This document shows, in pieces, positions 9,009-19,700 of a stretch of 23,595 nt of DNA (position 1 is the stretch's first letter; each line of letters begins with the position of its first letter). Below the pieces are notes generated by a model, which was not told the DNA's origin, did not search any database, and saw nothing but the letters and a program-made list of their open reading frames with translations. A program made the position numbers and the translations under genes. Source of the DNA: Oppiella nova (lineage: Eukaryota; Arthropoda; Arachnida; Sarcoptiformes; Oppiidae); assembly GCA_905397405.1 (NCBI GenBank), contig CAJPVJ010000531.1:1-23595 (forward strand), read 5' to 3'.

Positions 9009-9305
9009 TGCATCCACTCTTCGGTTACCGATATATTGATGGCAATCACGCACTCATCCCAAGACTCAACTCATCACATGTTCACTAATCAAGATACTGA
9101 TTCACACACACAAAGCACGTGACAATCACTGCATGACACCCCCTCTCATTGGATTACATGCTATAGTTGTGTAGGCATTCAAATATTGAGTAACCATTTA
9201 CTGGTGGGTTGTAAACATTAGTGACACAAACACATGATATGATTGTTTAGATGTTTCATTAGTTGTCAACAATTTGGTGACCAATTGATTGATCCGATAT
9301 AAAGA
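9009..9305. promoter_or_regulatory. Divergent promoter: POLR3K (-) / kish (+)
   Basis: This 297 bp region between two housekeeping genes transcribed in opposite directions contains both leaders and both promoters. Several CACATG/CACGTG-like hexamers occur, including CACGTG at about 9117-9122. No TATA box is evident. Shared control of the two genes is an inference from spacing only. Confidence 0.5.
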
Positions 9306-9654
9306 ATGGTAAGTAAGATAATTGAATGAATGCGTCAAGACTTAACTGGTAACTGATTTGTCTTACAGTCGGCTCTATTTAACTTCCAATCGCTGTTAAC
9401 AGTGGTGTTGTTGTTGATCTGCACGTGTACTTACATCAGATCTTTGACACAAATACTCGACAAGAGGAAGACCGGGTATTTACCTCTCACTCACACACTC
9501 TCTCTCTCTCTCTCTCTCACTCACTCACTCACTCATGATATGATTGAACAGATTTATGGGAATATTCTGGAAGTGCGCCCGAATTGGTGAACGCAAGAGT
9601 CCATACGTTGCCATCAGTTGTCTGGCGATGGCTCTCAGTATTCTCTTCTATTGA
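9306..9654 (+). CDS. TMEM167A: Protein kish (TMEM167 family), three exons
   Basis: Kish proteins are small secretory-pathway membrane proteins involved in constitutive secretion. Exons are 9306-9308 (the ATG alone), 9369-9475 and 9552-9654, joining in frame to 70 residues against about 72 in the family. The product begins [14 protein letters not shown], has a first membrane segment ending in CTCTYIRSL, then the conserved cytosolic-side block [18 protein letters not shown], and a second membrane segment to the C-terminus. The first intron falls directly after the start codon, so an ORF-only search would miss the true N-terminus. Intron 2 (9476-9551) holds a CT-rich microsatellite. I cannot separate the A and B paralogues with certainty; the match to kish-A is closer as I recall it. 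Confidence 0.95.
9498..9534. repeat. Compound microsatellite (CT)n-(ACTC)4 in kish intron 2
   Basis: A CT run of about 21 bases (9498-9518) is followed by four ACTC units (9519-9534). It lies in the last intron of kish and ends about 17 bases before the splice acceptor, so it makes up the pyrimidine tract region of that intron. Confidence 0.9.
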
Positions 9655-9723
9655 ATTATATATTATTTTGTCAATAATTTTCTAAATTATTATAGTTTTG
9701 TAAAACAATTCATTTACGTTTAG

Positions 9724-9760
9724 TTTATTGCAGTTGTCTTTAAATGAATGTATAAATAAA
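9724..9760. terminator. Crossing polyadenylation signals of kish (+) and NAA35 (-)
   Basis: AATAAA for kish lies on the plus strand at 9755-9760, 101 bases after its stop. AATAAA for NAA35 lies on the minus strand (TTTATT at 9724-9729), 72 bases after its stop. The plus-strand signal lies beyond the minus-strand one, so the two mRNAs should overlap tail to tail by roughly 50-80 bases if these signals are used. Confidence 0.5.
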
Positions 9761-9800
9761 TGAACTAATTTTTCATAAAATTTTAAAACTGTATATAAAA

Positions 9801-12285
9801 TCATTTCTTATAAATACTTATTAACGGAAAGTATGGATTGACTGAAAAGTCAAATTCTGGACATTTCTGTTGGAAATAGAAAAATACAATCAAATGATTG
9901 GATACGAAATGAATGAATGGATGTCTACCTGAGAGTCCATTTGATGTCCACTGAGTAAGAGTTTCATTACAACGAAATTAGTTTTCGCTATTTTTATATA
10001 AGACGAGACCTAAAAACAGTCAAAACTGAGTATTTGTTTGAATCAAATTAGGCATAAAATTACTTCTTGTTTTGGATCAGATATGGTTTCGAGTAAAGCT
10101 TTTGTCTGTTGAAAGCTTTTACAAGACATCAAATAGAGTTCGCCAGACGTTTGTTGCCATACATTACTCGTCATATCTTTGAATTGGTTGTAAGGGACGG
10201 GTGGCGGCGCTATAATGTTGCGAAATGGCATAAACCTGTGCTCGTATCGGATCTGTTCACTATTGAGAGCAGACTGAGGCACCGGTAGTTTGTTATCTAA
10301 CTTGAATCCACAAATGGCTTTATAAAAGCCATTGTTGAGATGTTGTAGTGATTGGTGAATAAGTATTTGCTGATAGTGTGGCCGTTGTTTGCGTTTCTTA
10401 GGCCGCGACTTCTTACTCTTGCCTTTCATTTGCTGTTGGATTTGATCTGAATTGAAAACATATAATAATTAATGTCTCAAAACATACAGAACCCGATGTG
10501 TGAAGTGATCGGTTGTGAATGCTATGCTTACCGGCAATGACCTCCTGTTCGAGGATCAGATTACTGGCCCTATTGAGTGTGGAAACGATCCAACCGTACA
10601 AAAACTCATACAAATACCAGAATATATACTGATATTCGTGTGGAGAATACAGTTCTAATTCAAAGCCTGAGAGCAGGTATTGAGTCATAACTCGTAAGAT
10701 GTGATACAAAACCCAAGTGCTATAATATCCCAAATGACTGGTTTGCGGATCACTTTTCTGTGTGAATCCATTCAAATAGTTGTCTACTTTGTCGGCCTCG
10801 TCCTGGAGGGCAGTGAGCTCTTCGAGAATCTGCGCCAACTTTTCCCTCTGACGCGCTCTATTGTGGCCACAAATCTGCGTCAACGTAGCCATGGGTCGGA
10901 CGGCGCGCTGGAAAAAGGTGTCCAACAATTCCTTAGCGTTAGGATTGCTGTTAATTAACGCACTTTTAGTGCAAAGAGAGGGCGGTTTTATAAACTGTTT
11001 GCACGACTCGCGAACTACTTGTGCTAAATGTGTGGTTCCGAACACCAGACTCGGTTGCGGTAGATATAAGACCTGTAGTATTGAACGCGAGAGAACACAA
11101 GACGAGGGAATGTATTGACTGAAGTCGTTGAAGAACTCCAGCGCCGACTCATATGAAGAGTACTCATATATTTTGGACACTCTTTTCAGCCGATCTATGA
11201 GTCGAAGCGTCAGTTCCAGTGCTTCGGATCTGCTCTTCATTTTCGTATAGCGCGGAAAAGTGGGCGGAAGTAGTCGTTGATTAACCAATGGTTCAAAGCC
11301 TAAGATTGTCGGGTAATCAGCTCTGTGTCCACTCGTCGAACTCAAGTCAGGTTTTACTCCACAATCAATGGTTTGCTTCCATACAGTGATCGCTTCGTTG
11401 CATTGGTTTAAGTACTTCTCGGTGTCTTCGACTAACTCTTTGTCTAAATTTGTGTTCAATTTTCGGTTCGCTTTGTTATTTGACGTCAATTTCTTCAATG
11501 TATTCAATGCTTGGAAGAGATTTCGAAAGAATTTGATCCGAAAATAGAGACCAGAAGTGAGTCGATGGCACTCCACGTCCTGTTTGTTGGCATCGCATTC
11601 AACTGTCTTATCGATGACCCGCTGAAGAGCTTTCACTTTCTTAAACAACTCGTCCTCCACTTCCCTCATGAGGGAAGCGGCCTTTGAATCACTCAAATCA
11701 CTGGCCAATTGGTAGCCGTAAACGATAGGCTGGAAGTCTTCCTCTTCGAAGACATTAGCCTTTGACACGAACTCACGGATCAAATCAATTAACTTGAGGA
11801 CAATCATAGAGAAGACTCGAATGGTTTTGTCGACAATGAGTGACGGGTTATGGAGATAGAGGTTAATGAAGACGGTCTGCGCGAGTGAGTGGCCCTCAAA
11901 CCACGTGACGAGCGATGAGAGGGTCTCGTCGATGACCCCCAAGTGCTCGTCGAGCGTGAAGTCGTTGATCTTGATTTTGTTAGCTTTGATTGATTGCTCC
12001 AAATTGAGCACTTTCTTGAGGGTCTGGTTGGAGACCATCCCGGCGTCCATCTTGGGGTCCATCATCTCTATGGCAGACATGGCTTCAAACAACCCAAACA
12101 ACTCGTCGTGTAATAACTGACCGCAACTCAGCTCTGGAGGATGAGACACATGAGTCATCAATCACATCACCTAAGCATTCATCACACTAATGGTTACCTT
12201 CAGTGGCGCTCCAGAACTCTTGTGTCACATCAGACCAATTGAATCCCACGTCTTGTCCGCTGAAATGACTCCGATTTGAATCCAT
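9801..12285 (-). CDS. NAA35: NAA35 (MAK10), auxiliary subunit of N-terminal acetyltransferase C
   Basis: NAA35 anchors the NatC complex (NAA30 catalytic, NAA38) to ribosomes; NatC acetylates nascent proteins starting Met-Leu/Ile/Phe/Trp. Minus-strand exons are 12198-12285, 10532-12133, 10064-10446, 9929-10009 and 9801-9866. They total 2,220 nt and 739 residues against about 725 in human. The N-terminus is MDSNRSHFSGQDVGFNWSDV. The Mak10 signature FGLFEAMSAIEMMDPKMDAG lies near residues 42-61. Further conserved blocks are WFEGHSLAQTVF, FEEEDFQP, LGFEPLVNQRLLPPTFPRY, GHNRARQREKL, WVLYHILR and YLLSGFELELYSPHEY. A Lys/Arg-rich patch follows at the start of exon 3, then SEQIRYEHRFMPF and a C-terminal KTNFVVMKLL block completed by EFDFSVNPYFP in the last exon. 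The last two exons (27 and 21 codons) are small and I found them by splice-site reading. The gene is divergent from ALYREF. Confidence 0.97.
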
Positions 12286-12692
12286 TGTACGAATCGATTG
12301 TCTTTCAAATGCAATCACTTTTGTCTCAAACGATAATCTCTTAATCAAAATGACGTCAACTTTGCTCTTAAATCACACATCAATTGGTCCTCCGATGCAA
12401 TCAATGGTCAAAACATTGGGTGAAAACGACTCGTGAGTTGAGAACCGGTAATCAATTTGAAGACATTCTTTACGAACCAATGGATCAATAGTTGACGTGA
12501 TTTGTGGTGAAAAAGTGCGCACTTATTGTGTGTTTTGCGCCGACACTCGACATCCCTGTCCTCCCAGTCCTCTCCTCTCAGCCATTGTCTCACAGACTCT
12601 GCGATCGATTCAATCAAAACATCCAAACATTTGTCTCACGAATCCATTCAATCGTTGTTCGCATTTGTTTGGACCAAACATTTGACCACAAA
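12286..12692. promoter_or_regulatory. Divergent promoter: NAA35 (-) / ALYREF (+)
   Basis: 407 bp separate the start codons. A perfect CRE palindrome lies 66 bp from the NAA35 start. On the ALYREF side, CT-rich tracts at about 12552-12600 resemble the pyrimidine-rich leaders of highly expressed translation and RNA-handling genes. Small ORFs on both strands here are not conserved-looking. Confidence 0.55.
12351..12358. promoter_or_regulatory. CRE palindrome TGACGTCA
   Basis: This is a perfect 8-base CREB/ATF site 66 bp upstream of the NAA35 start codon and 335 bp upstream of ALYREF. The position is typical of a functional promoter CRE, but an 8-mer alone cannot prove use. Confidence 0.5.
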
Positions 12693-14082
12693 ATGGCCGA
12701 AAAGATTGACATGTCTTTAGACGATATCATCAAAAGAGACAAAATCAGTACCGGAAGGAAGAGGGGATCCACCGGTCGAGGAAGAGGTGGTGGAGGGGGT
12801 CCTCAACGCGGAGCACAACGACAGTCCGGTGGCGGAGGCGGAGGAGGAGGTCCTCAACGAAACCTCCGCAACAGAAACAACAGATCTCTGCCTTACAGTC
12901 GAGTATTGATTATAATTATGAATACATTTGCAGACAATTGTTGACCATTTGTTTGATCCTCAGCCCAACCAAATGCCCGACAAATGGCAACACGACTTGT
13001 TTGACACCGGACTCAAGAGTAGGTCCAATCAGACGAAGACAGCCGCCAACGCCAACAACTCGCACCTAATGGTCTCGAACCTGGAGTTTGGTGTCACAGG
13101 TATTGTAGTGATAATGTGTGCACCGATTGTGTAATGAGTCTGTCATATGGGATCAGATGCCGACATCCAGGAGTTGTTCGCTGAGTTTGGGAATCTGCGA
13201 AAGGCTGCCATCCATTACGACCGCTCCGGGAGGTCGTTAGGAACGGCTGATGTGATCTTTGACCGAAAAGCTGACGCCATGAAAGCTATGAATCAATACA
13301 ACGGAGTACCACTCGATGGTAAACATCTTAAGACATGATTATAGGGCACTGGAGCGGAAGTGCTTCTCAGAATAGCTCGAATGCCAGCTCTTACTCTCCC
13401 AATTAGGCCGACCCATGAAAATACAGCTAATGGTTGGCAGTGAACAGACAGCCACAGCCAGTAATATCGGCTCAAGAATTGGAGTTCCCGTCGGAAACCG
13501 AAACCAAAGCAGAGGAGGAGGAAGAGGCGGCACATCTGGCGGCAGCAGAGGCTTCAGAGGAGGCGCCTCTGGAGCCAGAGGTGGCGGCGCCCGGAGGGGC
13601 GGTCTTCGAGGAAGAGGCGGATCCCGAGGAGGCGGACAAAAGTTTGCAAACTTTACATAATTTTATGAGAAATCTCTGCAAAACTAATGCTTTAAATCTT
13701 TGTAAATGAAAAGTTGTCTCTATTTTGCTAATCATTTGCGAATCTATTAATCATTTGATAAGTTATTTATAATATCTGTGAAAAGTTATGTCAAACTATT
13801 AAAGTAATCATTATTTGGATATCTATTAAAGTGCTTTATATTTATCATAAATTAGTATTTTATTTCATCAAATAATTACAATTGAATTAAATATAATTTA
13901 TAAAAAACATTTCAATTAATGATTTTTAAAATAATTTTTCCAAACAATAGTCAGAAAAAAGTGCCGACGGCTGAAGAACTGGACGCAGAACTCGATGCCT
14001 ATACTAATAAGGTTTGGATTTTTATATTTTCAAATGTGTTTTGCAAATGGTTTTGATTTGTGTTTCTATTATTTAGATGTGA
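12693..14082 (+). CDS. ALYREF: THO complex subunit 4 / Aly-REF mRNA export adaptor
   Basis: ALYREF binds spliced mRNA with TREX and UAP56 and hands it to the NXF1 export receptor in the nucleus. Exons are 12693-12902, 12964-13099, 13157-13318, 13407-13641, 13951-14011 and 14077-14082, totalling 810 nt and 269 residues. The N-terminal UAP56-binding motif [11 protein letters not shown] (residues 4-14) is followed by an RGG/Gly-rich segment to about residue 58. Conserved [10 protein letters not shown] precedes a single RRM at about 104-180, with [10 protein letters not shown] (RNP2) and GTADVIF in RNP1. A second Gly/Arg-rich segment fills most of exon 4, and the C-terminal UAP56-binding motif [12 protein letters not shown] follows in exon 5. 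The last coding exon contributes only ATG and the stop TGA. An in-frame stop just after the exon 4 donor would end the protein early at 13660 if intron 4 were retained, removing the second UAP56 motif. AATAAA at 14240-14245 is the likely polyadenylation signal. Confidence 0.96.
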
Positions 14083-14539
14083 ATTATGTCATCCATTAAT
14101 CCATGTTTTAACCCTCAAGACCTGTTAATCCTTTGCTCATTCGCTGACATTGTATTCAATTATTTTGATGTAAAACCTACTTTATCTGATCATGAGTTTC
14201 AACAACTTATTTGTAATGAATTTTAAACTTTAAGAATGAAATAAAAATTTAAATTTCTTGGTTAATATTTCAAATAATTGCAGTCGTTTTTTAAGTAAAA
14301 TCATTATTCAGTATTACAGTAGATTTAAGGAAATGAATAATAAATCACTTAACAAGTAATCCAATTGTCTGACACACACTTGGTTTCCAAGCGATGGCCA
14401 AAATAGGAGCAAATGATTTGAATGATTGAAAACCAAATGTTTTCGAAACCATTGAATGAAAACAAATGAAAAGCAATGAAAGGCACCCTTCAGTCCAACC
14501 AAATTGCCATTAAAACATAAATTAGCGTTCAATGTCTAA
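14083..14539. other. Convergent 3' region between ALYREF and STUB1
   Basis: 457 bp hold the ALYREF 3' UTR, with AATAAA at 14240-14245, and the STUB1 3' UTR on the other strand. A minus-strand ORF of 72 codons here has no family features and is likely chance. I see no RNA gene. Confidence 0.5.
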
Positions 14540-15608
14540 TCAGTAATCATTGGCCCATTCGTTCTCCATTAAGAAGGTGTCGATCACTTCTTTCATCGCC
14601 AGATTCGGGATCAACTGATCGGCGGTGAGTGGCGTTCGAGTGACCGGATCGAAGTGACCGACCCGTTGCAGGTGTTCTTCGATGTCTTTGCGGTCATATG
14701 TGATGCCACTCGGAGTGACCACCGGATCGCGCATTATCTCAAAACTGATTTTTCCGCACAAATAGTCGGGAACTTCACGTTTCTGTTCACAAATTCATTA
14801 GTATTTCACCAAAAGATTGATAAAAGAGTGGAAAGTTTCATCCGATTCTAACCTGTCTTCTGGTGTCTAAACTTGAAAACATAGCATTCAAGTCATCAGT
14901 CCTTTGATCGGTTGTCGTGACGATCATCCGCTTGAGATCCTGTGCGGTCTGTTCATCAGTGATGGCATTGGTTTGCATTTCATCCTTGACTTTCTCTAAC
15001 TGTTTCTCTTTGTCCAATTGGATCAAAGTATTGAGATATGTCTGGAGTTCGATCTCCTCTTTGATGCGCTTCTCTTCGCACACATTAAACCGTTTCCTTC
15101 GCGCGACTCTTAACTGATAAGTGATTTCGTCACCAAAATTCAGTTTCTGCTCTTTTGCCAAATCCAGTGCTTTTGAGACAAACATTTGGACACAAATGAG
15201 ACAATCATTTCATGGGAGAGCCATCGCCAGCAAATGAATACCTCTTTGCAAGTGTTTGATGGCGTCGTCGAAGTGATCCATTTCTAGCAGAGACTGGCCT
15301 AAGAAGAAGTGGCCTTTGATTAGGTTTGGCTCCATTTCGAGGGCTCGCCGGCAGTCCTGATACGACTGTTCCCACTGCTGAAGCTTTAGATAACACAGCG
15401 CTCTGTTGGTGAAGAATGTGGGAACAGATGGGTTGCGCACCTATGAAGACATGAGAACATTGGTTACAATACATGTTCGGACATGGAGGTCGTGGAGGAG
15501 ACATACTATGGCTCGCGTGTAGCTATTGATGGCCTCTTCATACTTGTGGTTCAGATAGTATTTGTTTCCCTCGTCTTTCAGCTGAAAAGCACTCAACTCT
15601 TGCTTCAT
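14540..15608 (-). CDS. STUB1: CHIP, U-box E3 ubiquitin ligase and Hsp70/Hsp90 co-chaperone
   Basis: CHIP binds the C-terminal EEVD of Hsp70/Hsp90 through TPRs and ubiquitinates their misfolded clients. Minus-strand exons are 15507-15608, 15242-15440, 14853-15169 and 14540-14782, totalling 861 nt and 286 residues against about 303 in human. Three TPR repeats span about residues 8-105, with [18 protein letters not shown] in the first, [19 protein letters not shown] in the second and [19 protein letters not shown] in the third. A charged coiled-coil linker rich in Glu/Lys follows. The U-box lies at about 211-284, with [32 protein letters not shown] and DPVTRTPL; its hydrophobic Ile/Phe and Pro contacts for E2 binding are present. 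The start at 15608 is the first Met of an ORF that stays open upstream with Ser/Lys repeats and no conserved sequence. Confidence 0.97.
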
Positions 15609-15958
15609 ATCAGAGCCGCACGAATGGTTGTGACCACTCTTGCGACCACTCTTTGAGCCACTCTTGGAATTCCCGAAATGCCGTAAACGAAACAGTTTTG
15701 CCGAAGATTCTCAATCGGTGGTCAACCAGTCGTTCAACTCCACCATCCAGTTGTCATCCAAACACTAATCCATTCACTGATGTCTCAAATACTTCACTCA
15801 TCTATAGCTCACTATTCAACACAATATTCAATACAATAATGACATCAAAACCAAAATATAATGCAATGACGAAAGCAATGCACTCTTCACTCATGACGTG
15901 ACGCATGCATTGCCCCCGCAGTCAGTCATTCACTCATTCTGTTACTTATTTTTAACTT

Positions 15959-15966
15959 TGACGTCA
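15959..15966. promoter_or_regulatory. CRE palindrome TGACGTCA upstream of STUB1
   Basis: This perfect CREB/ATF site lies 351 bp upstream of the STUB1 start, with a related TGACGTGA about 58 bp nearer the gene. The latter also resembles the ATF6/XBP1 core TGACGTG. A stress-linked role would fit a chaperone partner but is inference. Confidence 0.4.
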
Positions 15967-16162
15967 CTATTGCTCACAAAAGTCCCTCACTTTCAATGTT
16001 GTATTGACTTGACTTGTAGTTTACGGACAACTACTGTATTGTATTATATTTGAAAACAGTATTAGTATTACTTTCAATTGATTTCAATTTATTACTTTAA
16101 ATATAGATTATATTCAGTTTACTGTGTCTAAAATTTCACTGTAAATTGAACTTATTTGCTAT

Positions 16163-16165
<3 letters not shown>

Positions 16166-16201
<36 letters not shown>
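16166..16201. repeat. (AG)18 microsatellite
   Basis: Thirty-six uninterrupted bases of AG repeat lie between STUB1 and fringe, about 560 bp upstream of the STUB1 start codon. A purine tract of this kind could bind GAGA-type factors, but its perfect form fits a plain, probably length-variable microsatellite. Confidence 0.95.
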
Positions 16202-16204
<3 letters not shown>

Positions 16205-16784
16205 TATAACTTACTGAACATTGTTTTATCAAGTTAATTCAATTATACAGGTACAGTACGGTATAGTTGCATGTATTGTATCATTTTCCCGAAATATTAA
16301 AATTCTATTTGTTTAAAATGATAAAATATTTCATTGTAATAATAAACTTAGGAGTTTTTAAATAAACATTTTCCCATTTGCTTACTTACCATAAGAAATA
16401 TTGATGCTTATGTTAATTGCATAAAGCAATTAGATAACTGTAAAGTATATAAAAAGTTAATAAATATACAATTAATATTTTCATAAGAGAATAATTGATT
16501 TATTTATTATAAATTATTTATCAATTTTATATGTATACCAAGAATTGGCATTTATTTTGAATAAATTTATATTTTATGGCAGTTTTTGTCACATTTGTTG
16601 AGATAACAAACCGGAGGAATGAGAGAGCGATGTGTTTGGCACTCATATATAATATACAATTTGATTTATATATACAATATAATAAAAGTATCATGCTCAT
16701 TTGTTCGAACACTAACAACATTATACAATGTATTAAACTATGGATAGAAATAACAAATAAAGTCAAACATTATAACAATTCGTG

Positions 16785-19700
16785 TCACAAAATATGAGTC
16801 AATTGCGAGAAACTGAATGATATTTGTTGTAAGAGATGGTTGCGATCGCGGAATTTGATGGCCTCTAAGTGGGAGTGGAGGCCATCGATGACTGTGAGCT
16901 GTTTGGACAGCAAGTGCTCGACGATATAGCCGATGGTCACGTCGTCGGGCAGTCGTATCCGCTCACCAATGCTGATGAATTGTCCGCCGCTGGCCATCGG
17001 CACCATCTTGAGGGCCAGCGCTCGGCTCAGACAAAAGCCGGCGCCTCCGGTGGCGAACCAGAAGGAGACCTTTTGTTGCTTATTATCTTTGCTCACGATT
17101 TCGATGGGCTGTCTGACGCTAGGTTTGCCTAAATACCAGTCCTCCAGAGGATTGTATGCACGCAAGAGTCGCACCAATTGGGGAACGTTTACGTAATTAT
17201 CGTCATCGAAGTGACAGAACCACCGCTTATTGCTTTCGATGAATGTATCAAATTCTACACTCATTTTACAGCACAGGGCTCTCCTATAATAGCAACAGTA
17301 CATCACAATTAAGGTTTAGTGCACTCCAGTCGCTCTGAGCATATAAATCATATTTTTCTTTGCCATCCAAGTTGATTCACAAAATGCTATTTCATAATAT
17401 AATCTTAATTTGTTTTTCTAGAAAAACACAATACATTACATTATAAAAAGAGATTATAATGGTATAGAGAGTTGAGTACATTATGGTGTATAGGAATTGG
17501 AAATTCTTGTCTGCAATGCACAAGTCGTGAGTTCATGTGCCCAACACCTGCTCTAAACGTGCGGTTCAGTCCCGCGACCCCACACTACACCACACTCTCT
17601 ACGGTATATGATTTTTGTGGTGCATATTCACCAGACAGACAACTATCGCTTCAAAGTAATCTTATAATACTATTCTCTACACTCTATATAATATGCTCAA
17701 AATGTGCTTTTATTTCTAAAATAACAAGATTCACTTATTTGTGCTAACTTTTGTGTAACAATCGATTGTATAAATAATTAAAATATAGCGACAAATAGCG
17801 TTAATTTGTATAACAAGTTTGTGGTGTTTGTTAACAACAAGTGCGACACCAACTGATGTCTCTATTATCTGAGTTGACACGCAAACCATTCAATTAAATA
17901 ACATTTCCACTTAAGATAATTATCACTTCATTTCACATTTGCTTTGTTTGCACTTTTTTTTATTCCTTATTCCTTATACAGCAATAAATTTAGTATTAAG
18001 TTTTTGTTTAAGTCAGTTAAGCGGATGTACAGAATCTATACTTAAAATATAAATATGTATTATTGAATGATACAGTAGTTTTGAAAGACATGTCTATTTT
18101 TGCAATAAATGTATAGATGTATAGATCCATATGTATTGTCAACTTTGAAAGGCTCGAGAATTTTAATTATATTTCTTTGTGAACCGAAAAAGTACAACAA
18201 AAAACACGAACTCATGGATAGCTTAGTGTTACTGTAATATTAGTGTCTCGTATCGACAGTCTATAAGTTATCCGAAAGTTCTTTATTCAGATTTCTATCA
18301 CTAGTATTATTGCTTTAGATTTGAGGCCTTTTGGGGTTTGAGTTTGGGGTCGAAGTGAACCTAAACCTAAACTTTAAGTTAACATTTAACTGGTCTTACA
18401 TTTTGCAGCTGCTCTTACACATGAAACTTGAAAAACAACATTCTGTAGGATTGTGTGCACCGGCTATTCATCACATATCGACAAAGACTTCGCCACTATT
18501 TGAGTAAAAACTAGACCCAATATATGCAATACCAGGGCTATAGACACTATAGCCTGACCCCTCCATACGCTTTCACTTTACTCCACTGTTTATACCCACT
18601 GTTGAAGTGGTGGTTCTTGAGCTCAACAAATATAAATGCGGTCTTCAGATAATTTATGCAAAAATGTCTGCAGTTGTAAGAGTTTAGGACCCCATCAAGA
18701 GATTTGAGATTTGCTTTCAGGCTATTATACACATAGACTCCAAAGCAGTCTTTTTTAAGCTACTGTTCGCCAGTTTTCCACTAAAAACTACATTCAATTT
18801 TAGGGATTGGCTACTAATGTATTAGGGAATTGGGAATTGAATTCTAATTATTCTCTACTGTACCCCAAATTAATTATTTATTTCGGGTAATCATTCAATA
18901 AAGCAATTAGTTTTTTAATATGGCTCACTGTTTGAATAAACAAATCATTTTTGTTTTGATAGTTTATAAACAATCATTTAAATATGATATGAGAATTGAA
19001 TTTAAATTTTTTTATTTACATTGTCCATGTATTACACATTAAAACAACATAAACTATGATATAAAAATATTTTTCAACATGTTCACTTATTTTATACAAC
19101 TTTTTAAGCGACTAACAAGAGTAAATGAATATTTATTTATTCTATAAATGATTTGCTTCTAAGTTTACATATAGTTCCTAACATATACTGTACCCCATAG
19201 TTAGCATTCATTGTTTATTCAATAAAAACCAATACTGTACCAAAACTTCAAGATTTGAAAGCGAAATGCATTTTTGTGAATCAATTAATTGTTTTTAAGT
19301 TAACAATCTTAACTCATTAATACTTTAACGATTAAAACTAGAATATTTTAATGAAAAATAACAAATAAGTATCAAATGTGTGACTGACCTGTTATGGGAC
19401 GAGGAACAGTTTGTATTGATTAGGTGTCCGCCTATATGTCATAAAATATACGGGAATTACAATATATTGTTAATCATATGAAGGCTTTGGCTCCAGAGTG
19501 GGTGCATATGAAGCCAATAGTGCAGACAAACGTCTATAAAACCCTCTCTTGTCTCTCAAAACTTTAATCTCATCGTTAGTCTGCATTTAAATTGACTTTT
19601 TGGGGCCAACACTCCAACAGTAAAAATATGACGGATTATCATAAGTGAAGGCTATTTTAATGCACTTTTGTTAAATAAATATACAGAGTACAACTAGCTT

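Larger units (their letters stand above)
15609..16550. promoter_or_regulatory. STUB1 upstream region and fringe 3' flank
   Basis: No gene is supported. The STUB1-proximal half contains two ATF/CREB-type sites: TGACGTGA at about 15894-15901 and a perfect TGACGTCA at 15959-15966. The far half is AT-rich, carries an (AG)18 tract and ends at the probable fringe polyadenylation signal (AATAAA on minus, 16551-16556). An 82-codon plus-strand ORF at 15653-15901 looks like chance. Confidence 0.45.
17284..19388 (-). other. Large third intron of fringe (2.1 kb)
   Basis: This intron is about 20 times longer than most introns in the window. Most of it is AT-rich without supported genes. It contains a less AT-rich, structured island at 17463-17610, a 19 bp near-perfect palindrome at 18536-18554 and a minus-strand ORF of 61 codons (18547-18732) without recognisable features. 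A long intron in a developmental gene may hold enhancers or old transposable-element debris. Confidence 0.6.

Noticed and set aside
12408-12626. 72-codon minus-strand ORF between NAA35 and ALYREF
   Set aside because: It overlaps the probable ALYREF leader, is not spliced in frame to NAA35, and shows no family features. NAA35 has its own conserved first exon at 12198-12285.
15653-15901. 82-codon plus-strand ORF upstream of STUB1
   Set aside because: Low-complexity Ser/Thr/Asn product with no domain, lying over the STUB1 leader and CRE-like sites, and with no splice or polyadenylation support.
17511-17585. A functional tRNA gene in fringe intron 3
   Set aside because: A T-arm-like hairpin exists, but nine bases separate it from the only matching acceptor-like strand, and no proper D-arm or anticodon arm forms at the right distance.
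18355-18380. CCTAAACCTAAAC as a telomere-like repeat
   Set aside because: Only two units, not the arthropod TTAGG repeat, and set in ordinary intron sequence.
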